A stretch of DNA of 64,000 nucleotides from Ruminococcus sp. (GTDB taxonomy: Bacteria; Bacillota; Clostridia; Oscillospirales; Acutalibacteraceae). The DNA lies in the NCBI GenBank assembly GCA_017404145.1, contig JAFRCW010000019.1, forward strand, positions 1 through 64,000, given 5' to 3'. This document shows, one piece after another, positions 9,766-18,200 of the stretch. The notes below the pieces were generated by a model. The model had not been told where the DNA came from, made no database searches, and worked only from the letters and a program-made list of their open reading frames with translations. Position 1 is the first letter of the stretch. Each line of letters begins with the position of its first letter. The translations under genes and the position numbers were made by a program.

Positions 9766-10470
9766 TCAGCTCCAGCGTCTGCTCTCAAAAACTCTTACCG
9801 TCAAAAACAGGAAGATCGCCGCTACGCCGGCAAAGTAGACGACGTTACTAAGCGACAGGATTCCGTAGGTAAAGTTTGAGAGATTACGGTTGAAGGATAT
9901 CGCGTTGATGATATTGGTGATGAACTCGACATTCGCCAGAGAAGAGAGAGAGTCCAGCAGATAGATCAGAAGACCCGCGCCGATCGATAGCACCGCCGCG
10001 ATCACCTGACTCTCGGTCATCGCCGAGATAAAGATATAAATGGACAGCAGCGCCGCGCCCATCAGGAGCATTCCGATCAGGGTGCAGAGGATCACTGCCC
10101 AGTCGGGTGTTGCGAACATCGAGATGATCAGTGCATAGACAATAAAAATAGCGTTGCAGATCGCGTAAAGGATAAACGCGCCGAGGAATTTTCCCATCAC
10201 CATTTCAAAGAGGGAGATAGGAGCCGTCAGGAGCGCCTGATCGGTTTTTTGTCTTTTTTCCTCCGCAAAGGATTTCATCGTGATCAGCGGCATCAAAAAG
10301 AGGATGATCATCAGCATATTAGAGAATACCGCCGCGAGAGAGGAGGAATTATAGTAAATACAATAAAAGTTAAAGAACACTCCGGAGAAGAAATAGAACA
10401 CCGCGAGGACGATATATCCGATCGCAGAGCCGAAGTAGGACTGAAGTTCTCTTTTGATAATAGCGCTCAT
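9766..10470 (-). CDS. ABC-2-type permease (GldF-like)
   Basis: The protein has 234 residues with about six hydrophobic helices, beginning MSAIIKRELQSYFGSAIGYI. It also has SFAEEKRQKTDQALLTAPIS, a signature stretch of ABC-2 permeases. It overlaps the upstream ATPase gene by ATGA, a sign of translational coupling. It is the membrane channel partner of the ATPase and the GldG/DUF4340 proteins. Confidence 0.9.
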   Translation of the reverse strand: MSAIIKRELQSYFGSAIGYIVLAVFYFFSGVFFNFYCIYYNSSSLAAVFSNMLMIILFLMPLITMKSFAEEKRQKTDQALLTAPISLFEMVMGKFLGAFILYAICNAIFIVYALIISMFATPDWAVILCTLIGMLLMGAALLSIYIFISAMTESQVIAAVLSIGAGLLIYLLDSLSSLANVEFITNIINAISFNRNLSNFTYGILSLSNVVYFAGVAAIFLFLTVRVFESRRWS

Positions 10471-11393
10471 TTCTTCTCACCTCTTTCCGTCAGCTTCAAG
10501 AAGCTTTCTTCTAAGCTCATACCGCCCGAGTACATCTCCAGTATCGGACAGTCGGCTTTTGCCATCGCTTTGAACACCGCTTTGCGGATGTCCAGATCCG
10601 GATCATAATAGACCGAGTATCTTCCCGCGCCGGTCTTTTCGACCTTTTTGACGCCGGTGATCGCGTTGAGAGCGTCGCTGATCGTAGAGGGAGAGCCCTC
10701 CGCCTCCAAGGTCAGCTCGCCCGATCCGGAGACCACGGAAGCGAGCTTATCGGTCTTTGCGTCGGCGACGATCTTACCGTTGTTGATCATCACGACTCTG
10801 TCACAGATCGCGGATACCTCCGAGAGAACGTGAGAGGAGAAGATCACGGTATGCTTTTTGCCGAGGCTTTTGATCAGGTTGCGGATCTCGATGATCTGCT
10901 TGGGATCGAGACCCACGGTAGGCTCGTCAAGGATCAGCACCGGAGGATTGCCTAAGAGCGCCTGCGCGAAGCCGACCCTCTGCTTATAACCTTTGGAGAG
11001 ATTCTTGATGATACGATTCTTTACATCCGTGATCTTGACGATCGCCATAACCTCTTTGATATGCTCTTCCTTAGGCAGTCTGACCTTTTTGAGGTCAAAG
11101 ATGAAGGAGAGATAGCCGATGACGGTCATATCCGGATACAGCGGCGGGATCTCGGGAAGATAGCCGATCTTCTTTTTCGCTTCTTTGGGATGATCGAGGA
11201 TATCGAAGCCGTCGATGGTGACGGTACCGGAGGAAGAGCTCAGATATCCCGTGATGATGTTCATTGTGGTGCTTTTTCCTGCGCCGTTGGGGCCTAAAAA
11301 TCCGAGGATCTCGCCCGCGTCGGCAGAAAAGCTGATGTTATCTACGGCTTTGATATCGCCGTAGGTTTTGGAAAGGTTTTTGACTTCAACCAT
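10467..11393 (-). CDS. ABC transporter ATP-binding protein (GldA-like)
   Basis: The protein has 308 residues. Walker A is GPNGAGKST (34-42), the Q-loop region is GYLPEIPPLY, the signature is LSKGYKQR, Walker B is LILDEP, and the switch His is in SSHVLSEV. The extra C-terminal region (about 220-308) is typical of the ABC-2/GldA subfamily. It lies 33 bases after rnfB on the same strand with no visible terminator or promoter between, so the four ABC genes may be read from the rnf promoter. Confidence 0.92.
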   Translation of the reverse strand: MVEVKNLSKTYGDIKAVDNISFSADAGEILGFLGPNGAGKSTTMNIITGYLSSSSGTVTIDGFDILDHPKEAKKKIGYLPEIPPLYPDMTVIGYLSFIFDLKKVRLPKEEHIKEVMAIVKITDVKNRIIKNLSKGYKQRVGFAQALLGNPPVLILDEPTVGLDPKQIIEIRNLIKSLGKKHTVIFSSHVLSEVSAICDRVVMINNGKIVADAKTDKLASVVSGSGELTLEAEGSPSTISDALNAITGVKKVEKTGAGRYSVYYDPDLDIRKAVFKAMAKADCPILEMYSGGMSLEESFLKLTERGEKK

Positions 11394-11426
11394 ATTGAAA
11401 CTCCTTATTATTGAAGAGAGTATAGA

Positions 11427-12248
11427 TTATTGTTTCAGCAGAGCGGTATCAAAATAGGAAATGCTCTTCTGGGGACAGACAGTAACGCATTCTTTACAGC
11501 CGATGCACTTATCGGGATCGATGAAAGCGACGTTGTTTTCCACCTTGATCGCTTTGGAGGGACAGGTCTTTTCACAGATCCTGCAGCCGATACAGCCGGT
11601 CTTGCACGCTTTTTTGGCGGCGGCGCCTTTGTCTTTGTTGGAACAGAGGTTGATTGCCGCGTCCTTGACGGGAACTAACGAGATGATCCCGCGCGGACAG
11701 GTCTTGACGCAGAGGGAACACGCTTTGCAGTTGTTTGAGTTGACGACCGCTACGCCGTTATAAACGTGGATCGCGTCATAGGGACAAGCCTTCTCGCAGT
11801 CGCCCAGTCCCAAGCAGCCGTAGGTGCAGGCGGTGACGCCGCCTCCGATCCTTGCCGCCGCAGAGCAGCTCTGCAGTCCCATATACTGCGCTTTGTCAGA
11901 AGTGTTGCTCAAAGAGCCGGTACAGCGTACCACAGCGGTCTGCCGTACGGTTTCTCCCGCGTCAACGCCGAGCACCGCGGCGCAGTCCTTTGCGCAGCTT
12001 TCGCCGCCTACGGGACAAAGACCGACTTTCGCCTCACCCTTTGAGAGCGCCTCGGCATAACCCGAACAGCCCGAGAAGCCGCACGCACCGCAGTTGGCGC
12101 CGGGGAGTACGGCGAGCAGAGCTTCCGCTTTTTCATTTTTCGGGACCGCCATCACGATCGACGCGATAGAAAGGATCAAGCCGATCAAAAGACCGATGCC
12201 CGCGACGACAGCCGTCGCAAAGAGGACAGATGATAATACAGAATTCAT
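11427..12248 (-). CDS. rnfB: Rnf complex subunit RnfB
   Basis: The protein has 273 residues. It is a membrane-anchored iron-sulfur subunit of the Rnf ferredoxin:NAD+ oxidoreductase. It has an N-terminal transmembrane helix (about 8-32), the RnfB [4Fe-4S] cluster domain with CGACGFSGCSGYAEAL, and then ferredoxin-type motifs CKACSLCVKTCP, CIGCRICEKTCP and CIGCKECVTVCP. It is the last gene of rnfCDGEAB, in the usual clostridial order, 10 bases after rnfA. Confidence 0.96.
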   Translation of the reverse strand: MNSVLSSVLFATAVVAGIGLLIGLILSIASIVMAVPKNEKAEALLAVLPGANCGACGFSGCSGYAEALSKGEAKVGLCPVGGESCAKDCAAVLGVDAGETVRQTAVVRCTGSLSNTSDKAQYMGLQSCSAAARIGGGVTACTYGCLGLGDCEKACPYDAIHVYNGVAVVNSNNCKACSLCVKTCPRGIISLVPVKDAAINLCSNKDKGAAAKKACKTGCIGCRICEKTCPSKAIKVENNVAFIDPDKCIGCKECVTVCPQKSISYFDTALLKQ

Positions 12249-12258
12249 ATTCTCCTCC

Positions 12259-12882
12259 TTAGCCCAGCGGGATCAGCTTATCGACGAAGCCTGCGAAGCC
12301 TAAGAACGACAGCGACACCAGCGCCGCCGCGACCAGTGTGATCGGCAGGCCTTTGAGAGACTTCGGGATATCGGCGTTTTCGAGTTTTCCTCTCACGCCG
12401 GCGAACATCACCATCGCGACCAAGAATCCGATTCCTGCGCCGAACGCGTTGATCAGCGCGTGCAGATAGGTATATTCATAAGCGGTGGTGGAGGTTACCT
12501 TCTGGAGTACAAGCATCGTCACGCCCAGCACCGCGCAGTTGGTGGTGATCAGCGGCAGATAGATGCCTAAGGACTTGTAGAGAGAGGGGATGTATTTTTT
12601 CAGCACGATCTCCACGAGCTGTACCAGTCCCGCGATGACGAGAATGAACAGGATCGTCTGGAGATAATCCAGACCGTTCGGTACCAGCAGATAGGTGTAG
12701 ATGGGGAAGGTGACCGCGGTAGCAAGCACCATCACCACCGTGACCGCGATACTCATACCGACGGCGGAATTGAGCTTTTTGGATACGCCCAGAAACGGGC
12801 AGATTCCCAAGAATTTCGAGAGAACGTAGTTCTCGGTGAGGATCGCGGCGAGGAATACCGCGACGAGTGTTTTAATCAGCAT
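12259..12882 (-). CDS. rnfA: Rnf complex subunit RnfA
   Basis: The protein has 207 residues with six predicted helices. It is an integral membrane subunit homologous to NqrE and contains ENYVLSKFLGICPFLGVS near the start. It overlaps rnfE by 11 bases, and GGAGGG precedes the ATG. With RnfE it forms the inverted-topology core of the ion pump. Confidence 0.96.
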   Translation of the reverse strand: MLIKTLVAVFLAAILTENYVLSKFLGICPFLGVSKKLNSAVGMSIAVTVVMVLATAVTFPIYTYLLVPNGLDYLQTILFILVIAGLVQLVEIVLKKYIPSLYKSLGIYLPLITTNCAVLGVTMLVLQKVTSTTAYEYTYLHALINAFGAGIGFLVAMVMFAGVRGKLENADIPKSLKGLPITLVAAALVSLSFLGFAGFVDKLIPLG

Positions 12883-13555
12883 TCTTCACACCCTCCTCAC
12901 AGTGTTTATCGGCACAGCTGTTCGCCATCGGACAGCCCTCACAGGGAGAAGCCGCCGCTTTCTTGCCTTTCTTGCCGTTTAAGGCGTTGGCGATCATGAT
13001 CAGGATGCCGAACACGAAGAAGCCTCCGGGCGGCAGGATGAAGATCAGGATCTTGAAGGGTAAGAGCTGAACGCCGAACACAGAGCCGGAGCCGAGCAGC
13101 TCTCGGATAATGCCCATACAGAGCAGCGCGGCGGTAAAGCCTACGCCCATCCCGATACCGTCGAGAATGGACGGCAGGACAGGATTCTTGGACGCGTACA
13201 TCTCCGCGCGTCCGAGGATAATACAGTTGACGACGATCAGCGGCAGATAAATGCCTAAGGCGTCGTTGATCGCGGGGGAGAACGCCTTGACGAGCATCTG
13301 CACAACGGTAACAAAGCCCGCGATGATGGTGATATAAGCGGGGATTCTTACCTTGTCGGGGATCACCTTACGCAAAGCGGAGATCACGGCATTGGAGCAG
13401 ACCAGCACCGCGGTCGCGGCGATACCCATCCCGATCGCGTTGGAGGCGGAGGTAGTGACCGCTAAGGTCGGACAGGTGCCCAGCACCAGACAGAGAACGG
13501 GATTCTCTTTGATAATACCCTTGGTAAATTCATACCATAAGCTTCTCTTTGCCAT
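12872..13555 (-). CDS. rnfE: Rnf complex subunit RnfE
   Basis: The protein has 227 residues. It is an integral membrane subunit homologous to NqrD with ENPVLCLVLGTCPTLAVTTS and about six helices. The C-terminus has an extra cytoplasmic Cys-rich tail (CEGCPMANSCADKHCEEG) that could bind metal; this tail is seen in the sequence and its role is unknown. The start overlaps the rnfG stop as TAATG. Confidence 0.95.
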   Translation of the reverse strand: MAKRSLWYEFTKGIIKENPVLCLVLGTCPTLAVTTSASNAIGMGIAATAVLVCSNAVISALRKVIPDKVRIPAYITIIAGFVTVVQMLVKAFSPAINDALGIYLPLIVVNCIILGRAEMYASKNPVLPSILDGIGMGVGFTAALLCMGIIRELLGSGSVFGVQLLPFKILIFILPPGGFFVFGILIMIANALNGKKGKKAAASPCEGCPMANSCADKHCEEGVKNAD

Positions 13556-14133
13556 TATGCTCCCTCCTTTGCCTGTATTTCATTATAAATCGTCAGCGCT
13601 TCGTTGACCGCTTTTGTGACAGCTCTCGAGCTGATCGTTGCCGAGGTGACCGCGTCAACGGTCTGTGCGCTGCCGGCTGTGTCATCCTTGCTGACAACAA
13701 TATCGTTATCGGCAAAAAGTCCGCTGTATTGATCGGTGAAGCTTTCGTTCGAGGTGTTTTTACCGAGACCCGGGGTCTCATCGTCGTTATAAAAGACGTC
13801 TACGCCGATGATCGCGCTGTCGGTGCCGATACCGGTCATCACCTTGACCTGACCGCCGTAACCGGTCGCTGTGGTAGAGATCGCGTAGCCGATGATGTTA
13901 CCGTTTGCGTCCAGTCCGAAATAAGCTTCCGCGTCGTCTGTATCGAGGGCTTCAAATGAAGCCGCGTCGGGAACGACCGTCTGCATACTTTCCGTTTTCT
14001 TTTGCGCTTCGTTTTCCGCGATCTTGTCGGCGGTAACGGAGTTGGTGATCGCCAGCGCGGCGGTAATCACCATACAGATCAGAAAGAGCGATATGGTAGG
14101 AATAAAAATATCTTTGAATTTCGCTTTTTTCAT
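13555..14133 (-). CDS. rnfG: Rnf complex subunit RnfG (covalent FMN)
   Basis: The protein has 192 residues. One N-terminal membrane helix is followed by an extracellular FMN-binding domain. The motif DAVTSATISSRAV fits the S/T-G/A-A-T flavinylation site where FMN is attached to Thr by ApbE; no apbE is visible in this window. GQVKVMTGIGTDSAIIGV is typical of the FMN-bind domain. It overlaps rnfD by 4 bases. Confidence 0.94.
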   Translation of the reverse strand: MKKAKFKDIFIPTISLFLICMVITAALAITNSVTADKIAENEAQKKTESMQTVVPDAASFEALDTDDAEAYFGLDANGNIIGYAISTTATGYGGQVKVMTGIGTDSAIIGVDVFYNDDETPGLGKNTSNESFTDQYSGLFADNDIVVSKDDTAGSAQTVDAVTSATISSRAVTKAVNEALTIYNEIQAKEGA

Positions 14134-15065
14134 TTCTTCGCCCCCTTCTTCACAAAGCCCAGCGTGCGGGGACGGGTAAGGAGCTCGATCAGCGGCGTCA
14201 GGATGTTCATCAGCAGGATCGAGAACGAAACGCCCTCCGGCATATTGGAGAACGAGCGTAAAAGGATCGTCAGCACGCCGCAGCCGACGGCATAAATCAC
14301 CTTGCCCCAGTTGGTAACGGGAGAGGTGGTATAGTCGGTCGCCATAAAGATCGCGCCGAGCAGCAGTCCGCCCGAAAGGAGCTGGTATAAGGGATCTGCG
14401 CCGACAACAAGGCTCATCAAAGCCGCCGTGCCGAGATAGACACAGGGGATGATCGGGCTGATCACCTTACGGATGACAAGATAAACGCCGCCGAGCAGGA
14501 TCGCCGCAGCGCAGACCTCTCCCATCGAACCGCCGTGCAGACCTAGGAGCAAATCTATGTAAGAGAAGGTTCCTTTTTCTGCAGCCAAAGGGGTAGCGGC
14601 AGTTACCGCGTCCGCGCCTTGATACCAGAACGCGGGTACCCAGCGCATCATCGCGGAGGGGAAGGATACCAACAGCACGATTCTCGCCGCCAGAGCGGGA
14701 TTGACAAAGTTCATGCCGATACCGCCGAACATCTGCTTGACCACCACGATCGCGACCAGACAGCCGAAGAGAGCGATCAGCGGGTTGATATCCACGGGAA
14801 GATTCAGCGCTAAGAGAAGCCCCGTCACCACGGCGGAGAGATCGCCGATGGTAGTGTCACGCTTCATGATCTTGCGCGCGAAATATTCCATCAGCACACA
14901 GCCCGCGACGCATACGCCGACCAGTATCAGCGCCCTGAATCCGAAAATAACGCAGGAGGCGATCGTCGTCGGCAGCAGCGCGATAATCACGTCCAGCATA
15001 ATTCTTCTGGTTGTCGTGTTGCTGCGAAAATGCGGAGAGGAAGAGACATAGAGTTTTTGATCCAT
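14130..15065 (-). CDS. rnfD: Rnf complex subunit RnfD
   Basis: The protein has 311 residues and is multi-spanning. Its start LYVSSSPHFRSNTTTRRIM is typical of RnfD/NqrB, and DAVTAATPL is the likely covalent-FMN site. It abuts rnfC by sharing one base (stop and start overlap). Electron path inferred from family knowledge: ferredoxin to RnfB, then the membrane flavins, then RnfC and NAD+. Confidence 0.95.
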   Translation of the reverse strand: MDQKLYVSSSPHFRSNTTTRRIMLDVIIALLPTTIASCVIFGFRALILVGVCVAGCVLMEYFARKIMKRDTTIGDLSAVVTGLLLALNLPVDINPLIALFGCLVAIVVVKQMFGGIGMNFVNPALAARIVLLVSFPSAMMRWVPAFWYQGADAVTAATPLAAEKGTFSYIDLLLGLHGGSMGEVCAAAILLGGVYLVIRKVISPIIPCVYLGTAALMSLVVGADPLYQLLSGGLLLGAIFMATDYTTSPVTNWGKVIYAVGCGVLTILLRSFSNMPEGVSFSILLMNILTPLIELLTRPRTLGFVKKGAKK

Positions 15066-16429
15066 TATTTCTTTCCTCCCTTATTGATTTGTTCTTTTTT
15101 TGCTTTGTTTAAGAGCTGCTTGCCCAGACGGATGTTCTGCACCAGATGGCGTTTGGCGGGGCAGGAGTAGGAACAGCAGCCGCATTCCATACAGTTGAGG
15201 ATGTGAAGCTTTTTCAGCGATTCCAAGTCGCCGCGGTCTGTTGCGTTCGATAGCTCTAACGGCATAAGGCTCATCGGACAGGCGGATACACACTTGCCGC
15301 AGCGGATACACGCCGAGGGCTCAGAGAGCCGTGCCTCTTTTTCGCCGAACGCCAAAATCGCGTTGTTTTGTTTCTGGATGAAAAGCTCATCCGTATAGAG
15401 CGAAAGTCCCATCATCGGACCGCCCATCAGTATTTTCTTCGGTTCTTCCTTGTATCCGCCGACAAAGTTGATCACATCCTTGATCGGCGTGCCGATAGGT
15501 ACGATCACGTTCTGCGGGTTTTTGATCGCGGAGCCGTCTACCGTCAGCCGTCTCGAGATCAGCGGCATACCGGTTTTCAGATATCTTGCGATAAAAGCGA
15601 CCGAACCGGTGTTCATAACTAAACATCCCGCGTCAGAGGGCAAGCCTCCCTCGGGGACCTCTCTGCCGGTACACGCTTTGATCAGGATTTTCTCCGCGCC
15701 CTGCGGATAGGTCGCTTTCAGAGGCAATACGCGGATCTCATTTTCCGGATCAAAGCCGTTATAGGCGATCTCGCTGAGCGCTTTGATCGCGTCGGGCTTG
15801 TTGTTCTCGATACCGATGATCACGCGGTGGATATTCAAAAATTCTTTAACGGTATGGATACCGGACATCACATCCCAGCTGTTTTCAAGAACTTCCCGAT
15901 GGTCGGCTGTGATATACGGCTCGCACTCCGCGACGTTGATGATCAGTGTATCGACGTTTTTATCGGAAGGAATATTCAGCTTGACGGAAGCCGGAAAGCC
16001 TGCGCCGCCTAAGCCTACCAGACCGCTTTCTCTGACCGCTGTGAGCAGGTCGGAGAGCGATTCTACCTTAGGGGGCCGGATGTCGGGGGAGATACGCTGT
16101 TCTCCGTCCGACTCTATTACGATCGCGTCCTGCTTGGAGCCGTCGGGCATCGTGATCTTTTCGATCTTTTTGACCTTGCCCGAGACGGAAGCGTGAATCG
16201 GCGCGGATACAAAAGCCTGCGCCTGAGCGATTTTCTGACCGACGTCGACGATATCGCCCGGCTTGACCAGCGGCGTACAGGGAGCGCCGATATGCTGTGA
16301 CATCGGGATCGTGACCGTTTTCGGGATCGGCATTTCCACGCTCTCGGTATGAGCGGTGTTTTTGTGATGCGGTACGTGAACGCCGCCTTTTGTCCGATAA
16401 GGGCGTTTCGGAAAGCTTAGTTCTGACAT
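15065..16429 (-). CDS. rnfC: Rnf complex subunit RnfC
   Basis: The protein has 454 residues. It is the peripheral NADH/FMN and Fe-S subunit. GLGGAGFPASVKL is the NuoF-like NAD/FMN-binding loop. Two [4Fe-4S] motifs follow, CIRCGKCVSACP and CMECGCCSYSCP. It is first in the operon, and GGGGAAAAG precedes the ATG. The length is normal for the clostridial type without the long Ala-rich tail of proteobacterial RnfC. Confidence 0.96.
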   Translation of the reverse strand: MSELSFPKRPYRTKGGVHVPHHKNTAHTESVEMPIPKTVTIPMSQHIGAPCTPLVKPGDIVDVGQKIAQAQAFVSAPIHASVSGKVKKIEKITMPDGSKQDAIVIESDGEQRISPDIRPPKVESLSDLLTAVRESGLVGLGGAGFPASVKLNIPSDKNVDTLIINVAECEPYITADHREVLENSWDVMSGIHTVKEFLNIHRVIIGIENNKPDAIKALSEIAYNGFDPENEIRVLPLKATYPQGAEKILIKACTGREVPEGGLPSDAGCLVMNTGSVAFIARYLKTGMPLISRRLTVDGSAIKNPQNVIVPIGTPIKDVINFVGGYKEEPKKILMGGPMMGLSLYTDELFIQKQNNAILAFGEKEARLSEPSACIRCGKCVSACPMSLMPLELSNATDRGDLESLKKLHILNCMECGCCSYSCPAKRHLVQNIRLGKQLLNKAKKEQINKGGKK

Positions 16430-16495
16430 AGATTCTTTTCCCCTTATGATTCTTATTCATTCTGGAGCAAAGGTCTCCAAAATACCTCATTCTAT

Positions 16496-16524
16496 ACTAT
16501 ACCACCAAATCAAGTTTTTTTCAA
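16496..16524 (-). promoter_or_regulatory. rnf operon promoter
   Basis: On the minus strand: TTGAAA, 17 bp, TATAGT, about 65 bases before rnfC. It is the only good promoter seen for the ten-gene leftward run down to 6416. Confidence 0.6.
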
Positions 16525-16551
16525 TATGTATAATATAAGTAATATTACAAA

Positions 16552-16692
16552 TTATAATGATAAATGAAGAATGAAAAATGATAAGTGAAGGATACTCGTT
16601 TATGCTCGAACAGTTATAGGAATCAGGTGCGGACAGAGTCCGCCCTTTACTTATCATCTATCATTTATCGTTTTTCGTTTTATTATGATAAA
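16552..16692. repeat. Heptamer-armed palindromic element A
   Basis: The left arm is five in-phase 7-mers of the form GANNNNT (GATAAAT, GAAGAAT, GAAAAAT, ...). The right arm is their near-complement (ACTTATC, ATCTATC, ATTTATC, GTTTTTC). The core between them has ACTCGTTTATGCTCGAACAG and a small hairpin GCGGACAGAGTCCGC. It is related in plan to elements at 47414, 54645, 60173 and 61919, and fills the rnfC-spoVAE gap. Confidence 0.8.
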
Positions 16693-16705
16693 TTGAAGTG
16701 ATAAG

Positions 16706-17059
16706 ATGCAGTATCTATATGCTTTTTTAGCGGGAGGCGCGCTGTGCCTGATCGGACAGGTATTGATCGACAAGACGCGGCTGACTCCCGCAAGGATTTT
16801 AACAGGATATGTTGTAATGGGTGTTTTGCTCTCTGCTTTAGGACTGTACACGCCGTTTGCCGATTTTGCGGGGGCGGGAGCGAGCGTGCCGCTGTCGGGC
16901 TTCGGACATCTGATGGCACAGGGGGTGAGAGACGCGATCGACGAGCAGGGAGCGATCGGGATCCTTACCGGAGCCTTTTCTGCCGCCTCCGCCGGAATCG
17001 GTGCCGCGATCCTTTTCTCACTGCTCGCGGGAATCATTTCAAAGCCCAAGGAGAAATAG
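16706..17059 (+). CDS. spoVAE: Stage V sporulation protein AE
   Basis: The protein has 117 residues, the usual length of SpoVAE (SpoVAEb), a small integral membrane protein of the forespore SpoVA channel that moves dipicolinic acid. It has about four hydrophobic helices and family stretches such as GALCLIGQVLIDKTRLTPARIL and GVRDAIDEQGAIGILTGAF. No other spoVA gene lies next to it, so it is either a lone paralogue or the operon is split. It shows that the organism descends from a spore former. The ribosome site (AAGTGAT) is weak. Confidence 0.88.
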   Translation: MQYLYAFLAGGALCLIGQVLIDKTRLTPARILTGYVVMGVLLSALGLYTPFADFAGAGASVPLSGFGHLMAQGVRDAIDEQGAIGILTGAFSAASAGIGAAILFSLLAGIISKPKEK

Positions 17060-17119
17060 CACCGCCTGCCGCCAAATATAGAAAACAGCCGATTTTTCCG
17101 AGAACTTGTCCACAAGATA

Positions 17120-17148
17120 TTGACATTTGTTACAATTGCTGGTATTAT
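17120..17148 (+). promoter_or_regulatory. Strong promoter of the 55-residue membrane protein
   Basis: TTGACA, 17 bp, TATTAT; the ribosome site TAGGAGGT and ATG 17185 follow. Confidence 0.8.
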
Positions 17149-17184
17149 CAAAATGTAATAATTTTTACTTTAGGAGGTACTGCT

Positions 17185-17352
17185 ATGTTACAGAAATTTG
17201 ATCCGAATAAAATCAATATTAAGTTAGTTATCATTATCGCGTCTGCGGTAGCCGCTGTGGTTGCTGCCGTTACTGCTTTCTTCATCATCAAAGAGAAGAA
17301 AAAGAAAGATGACGAACAGCTTGAGGAATACCTCGATTATTCAATACAGTAA
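17185..17352 (+). CDS. Small single-pass membrane protein
   Basis: The protein has 55 residues. A short polar start is followed by a hydrophobic helix (IIIASAVAAVVAAVTAFFII), then a lysine cluster and an acidic tail. The Lys cluster after the helix suggests an N-out/C-in orientation. It has a textbook promoter, a perfect Shine-Dalgarno (TAGGAGGT, 6 bases before ATG) and a strong terminator, so it is probably well expressed on its own. No family was recognised. Confidence 0.75.
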   Translation: MLQKFDPNKINIKLVIIIASAVAAVVAAVTAFFIIKEKKKKDDEQLEEYLDYSIQ

Positions 17353-17354
17353 GC

Positions 17355-17396
17355 AAAAGGAACCGAAGGGCAGCAGTCCTTCGGTTCCTTTTTTGT
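17355..17396 (+). terminator. Strong intrinsic terminator
   Basis: AAGGAACCGAAGG pairs with CCTTCGGTTCCTT across a short loop and is followed by six T residues. It directly follows the 55-residue gene. Confidence 0.93.
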
Positions 17397-17398
17397 TC

Positions 17399-17569
17399 GA
17401 AGAGCTCTCGCTCGGAGCCCTCGATTTAGAAGGTGAGCGAAGTTCTGCGTCAAAATCCGAGAGAGAATGTATTCTCGGATTTTAGCAAAGAACAGAGGAA
17501 CCGTGCTAAATCGAGGAGAAGCGGAGAGCACAGAGAGCTTGACATCAAAGCTCCGAGCGAGAGCTCTTC
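17399..17569. repeat. GAAGAGCTC element with perfect 20-bp terminal inverted repeats
   Basis: It begins GAAGAGCTCTCGCTCGGAGC and ends with its exact reverse complement, 171 bp in all. The interior has further inverted pairs (CTCGATTTAG with CTAAATCGAG; AAAATCCGAGAG with CTCGGATTTT). A copy of both ends, with a different interior, lies at 18962. It looks like a mobile or once-mobile palindromic unit without coding capacity. Confidence 0.8.
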
Positions 17570-17704
17570 CTTGTCACGCCTCGTTCGCCTGTGCTGATCC
17601 TCGCATAACTCCCGCTCGACTAACCATCCGAACGAACTCTTTTGGGAGTTCTTATCGGACGGTCCCGTCTCGCCAGTCGTTATTCGAGGGCTCCGGCGCT
17701 TCTG
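17570..17704 (-). repeat. Inverted relative of the 18962 repeat interior
   Basis: Read on the minus strand this contains GAGCCCTCGAATAACGACTG, GGATGGTTAGTCGAGCGGGA and GTTATGCGAGGA, which match the interior of the repeat in the hrcA leader (GAGCCCTCGGATAACGACTG, GGTGGTTAGGCGAGTGGGA). The 17397-17705 interval has no gene. Confidence 0.7.
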
Positions 17705-17705
17705 A

Positions 17706-17738
17706 TAAAAAATAAAGCAGAACGCAAAGTTCTGCTTT
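17706..17738 (-). terminator. rpsT terminator
   Basis: On the minus strand AAAGCAGAA and TTCTGCTTT form the stem, followed by ATTTTTT. It starts 19 bases after the rpsT stop. Confidence 0.9.
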
Positions 17739-17756
17739 AAGGTTATCAAATTCTTT

Positions 17757-18017
17757 TTACGCGGACGCGTTGAGACGCTTCTGCAGAGACGATTTTGCTC
17801 TGGCAGCTGTGTTCTTGTGCATAATACCCTTCGCAACAGCCTGGTCAATCTTCTTCACAGCAAGACTTACCGCCTCAGCCTTATTATCAGCGTTGGTGTC
17901 AACAGCGATGTACGCTTTCTTGACATAGGTCTTTAAAGCGGATTTGAGCGCTTTGTTCTGTGCAGTTTTGGTTGCGATAACCTTAACGCGCTTCTTTGCT
18001 GATTTAATATTCGGCAT
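17757..18017 (-). CDS. rpsT: 30S ribosomal protein S20
   Basis: The protein has 86 residues and is basic, with the family start MPNIKSAKKRVKV and the conserved KGIMHKNTAARAKSSLQKRL at the C-terminus. It is a primary 16S rRNA-binding protein. AAGGAGGTGGG precedes the ATG. It is monocistronic with its own promoter and terminator. The roughly 75-base leader could host autoregulation, as known for S20 in other bacteria, but no specific structure was identified. Confidence 0.98.
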   Translation of the reverse strand: MPNIKSAKKRVKVIATKTAQNKALKSALKTYVKKAYIAVDTNADNKAEAVSLAVKKIDQAVAKGIMHKNTAARAKSSLQKRLNASA

Positions 18018-18099
18018 TGTCCCACCTCCTTAATATAATGATCAAACATCGGCTTAACACGGCGCCTTTGTTGATACTACATAATTTTACGCATTAGAT

Positions 18100-18128
18100 A
18101 TCATACCATCATCAAGTCTAAAATGCAA
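18100..18128 (-). promoter_or_regulatory. rpsT promoter
   Basis: On the minus strand: TTGCAT, 17 bp, TATGAT, about 83 bases before the rpsT ATG. Confidence 0.65.
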
Positions 18129-18200
18129 GTGTTTTCTGAAATTTCGAGGAAAAAATTTAAAGAATAGTGGTTTTTGTATTTCCACATACAAGATATAGTA

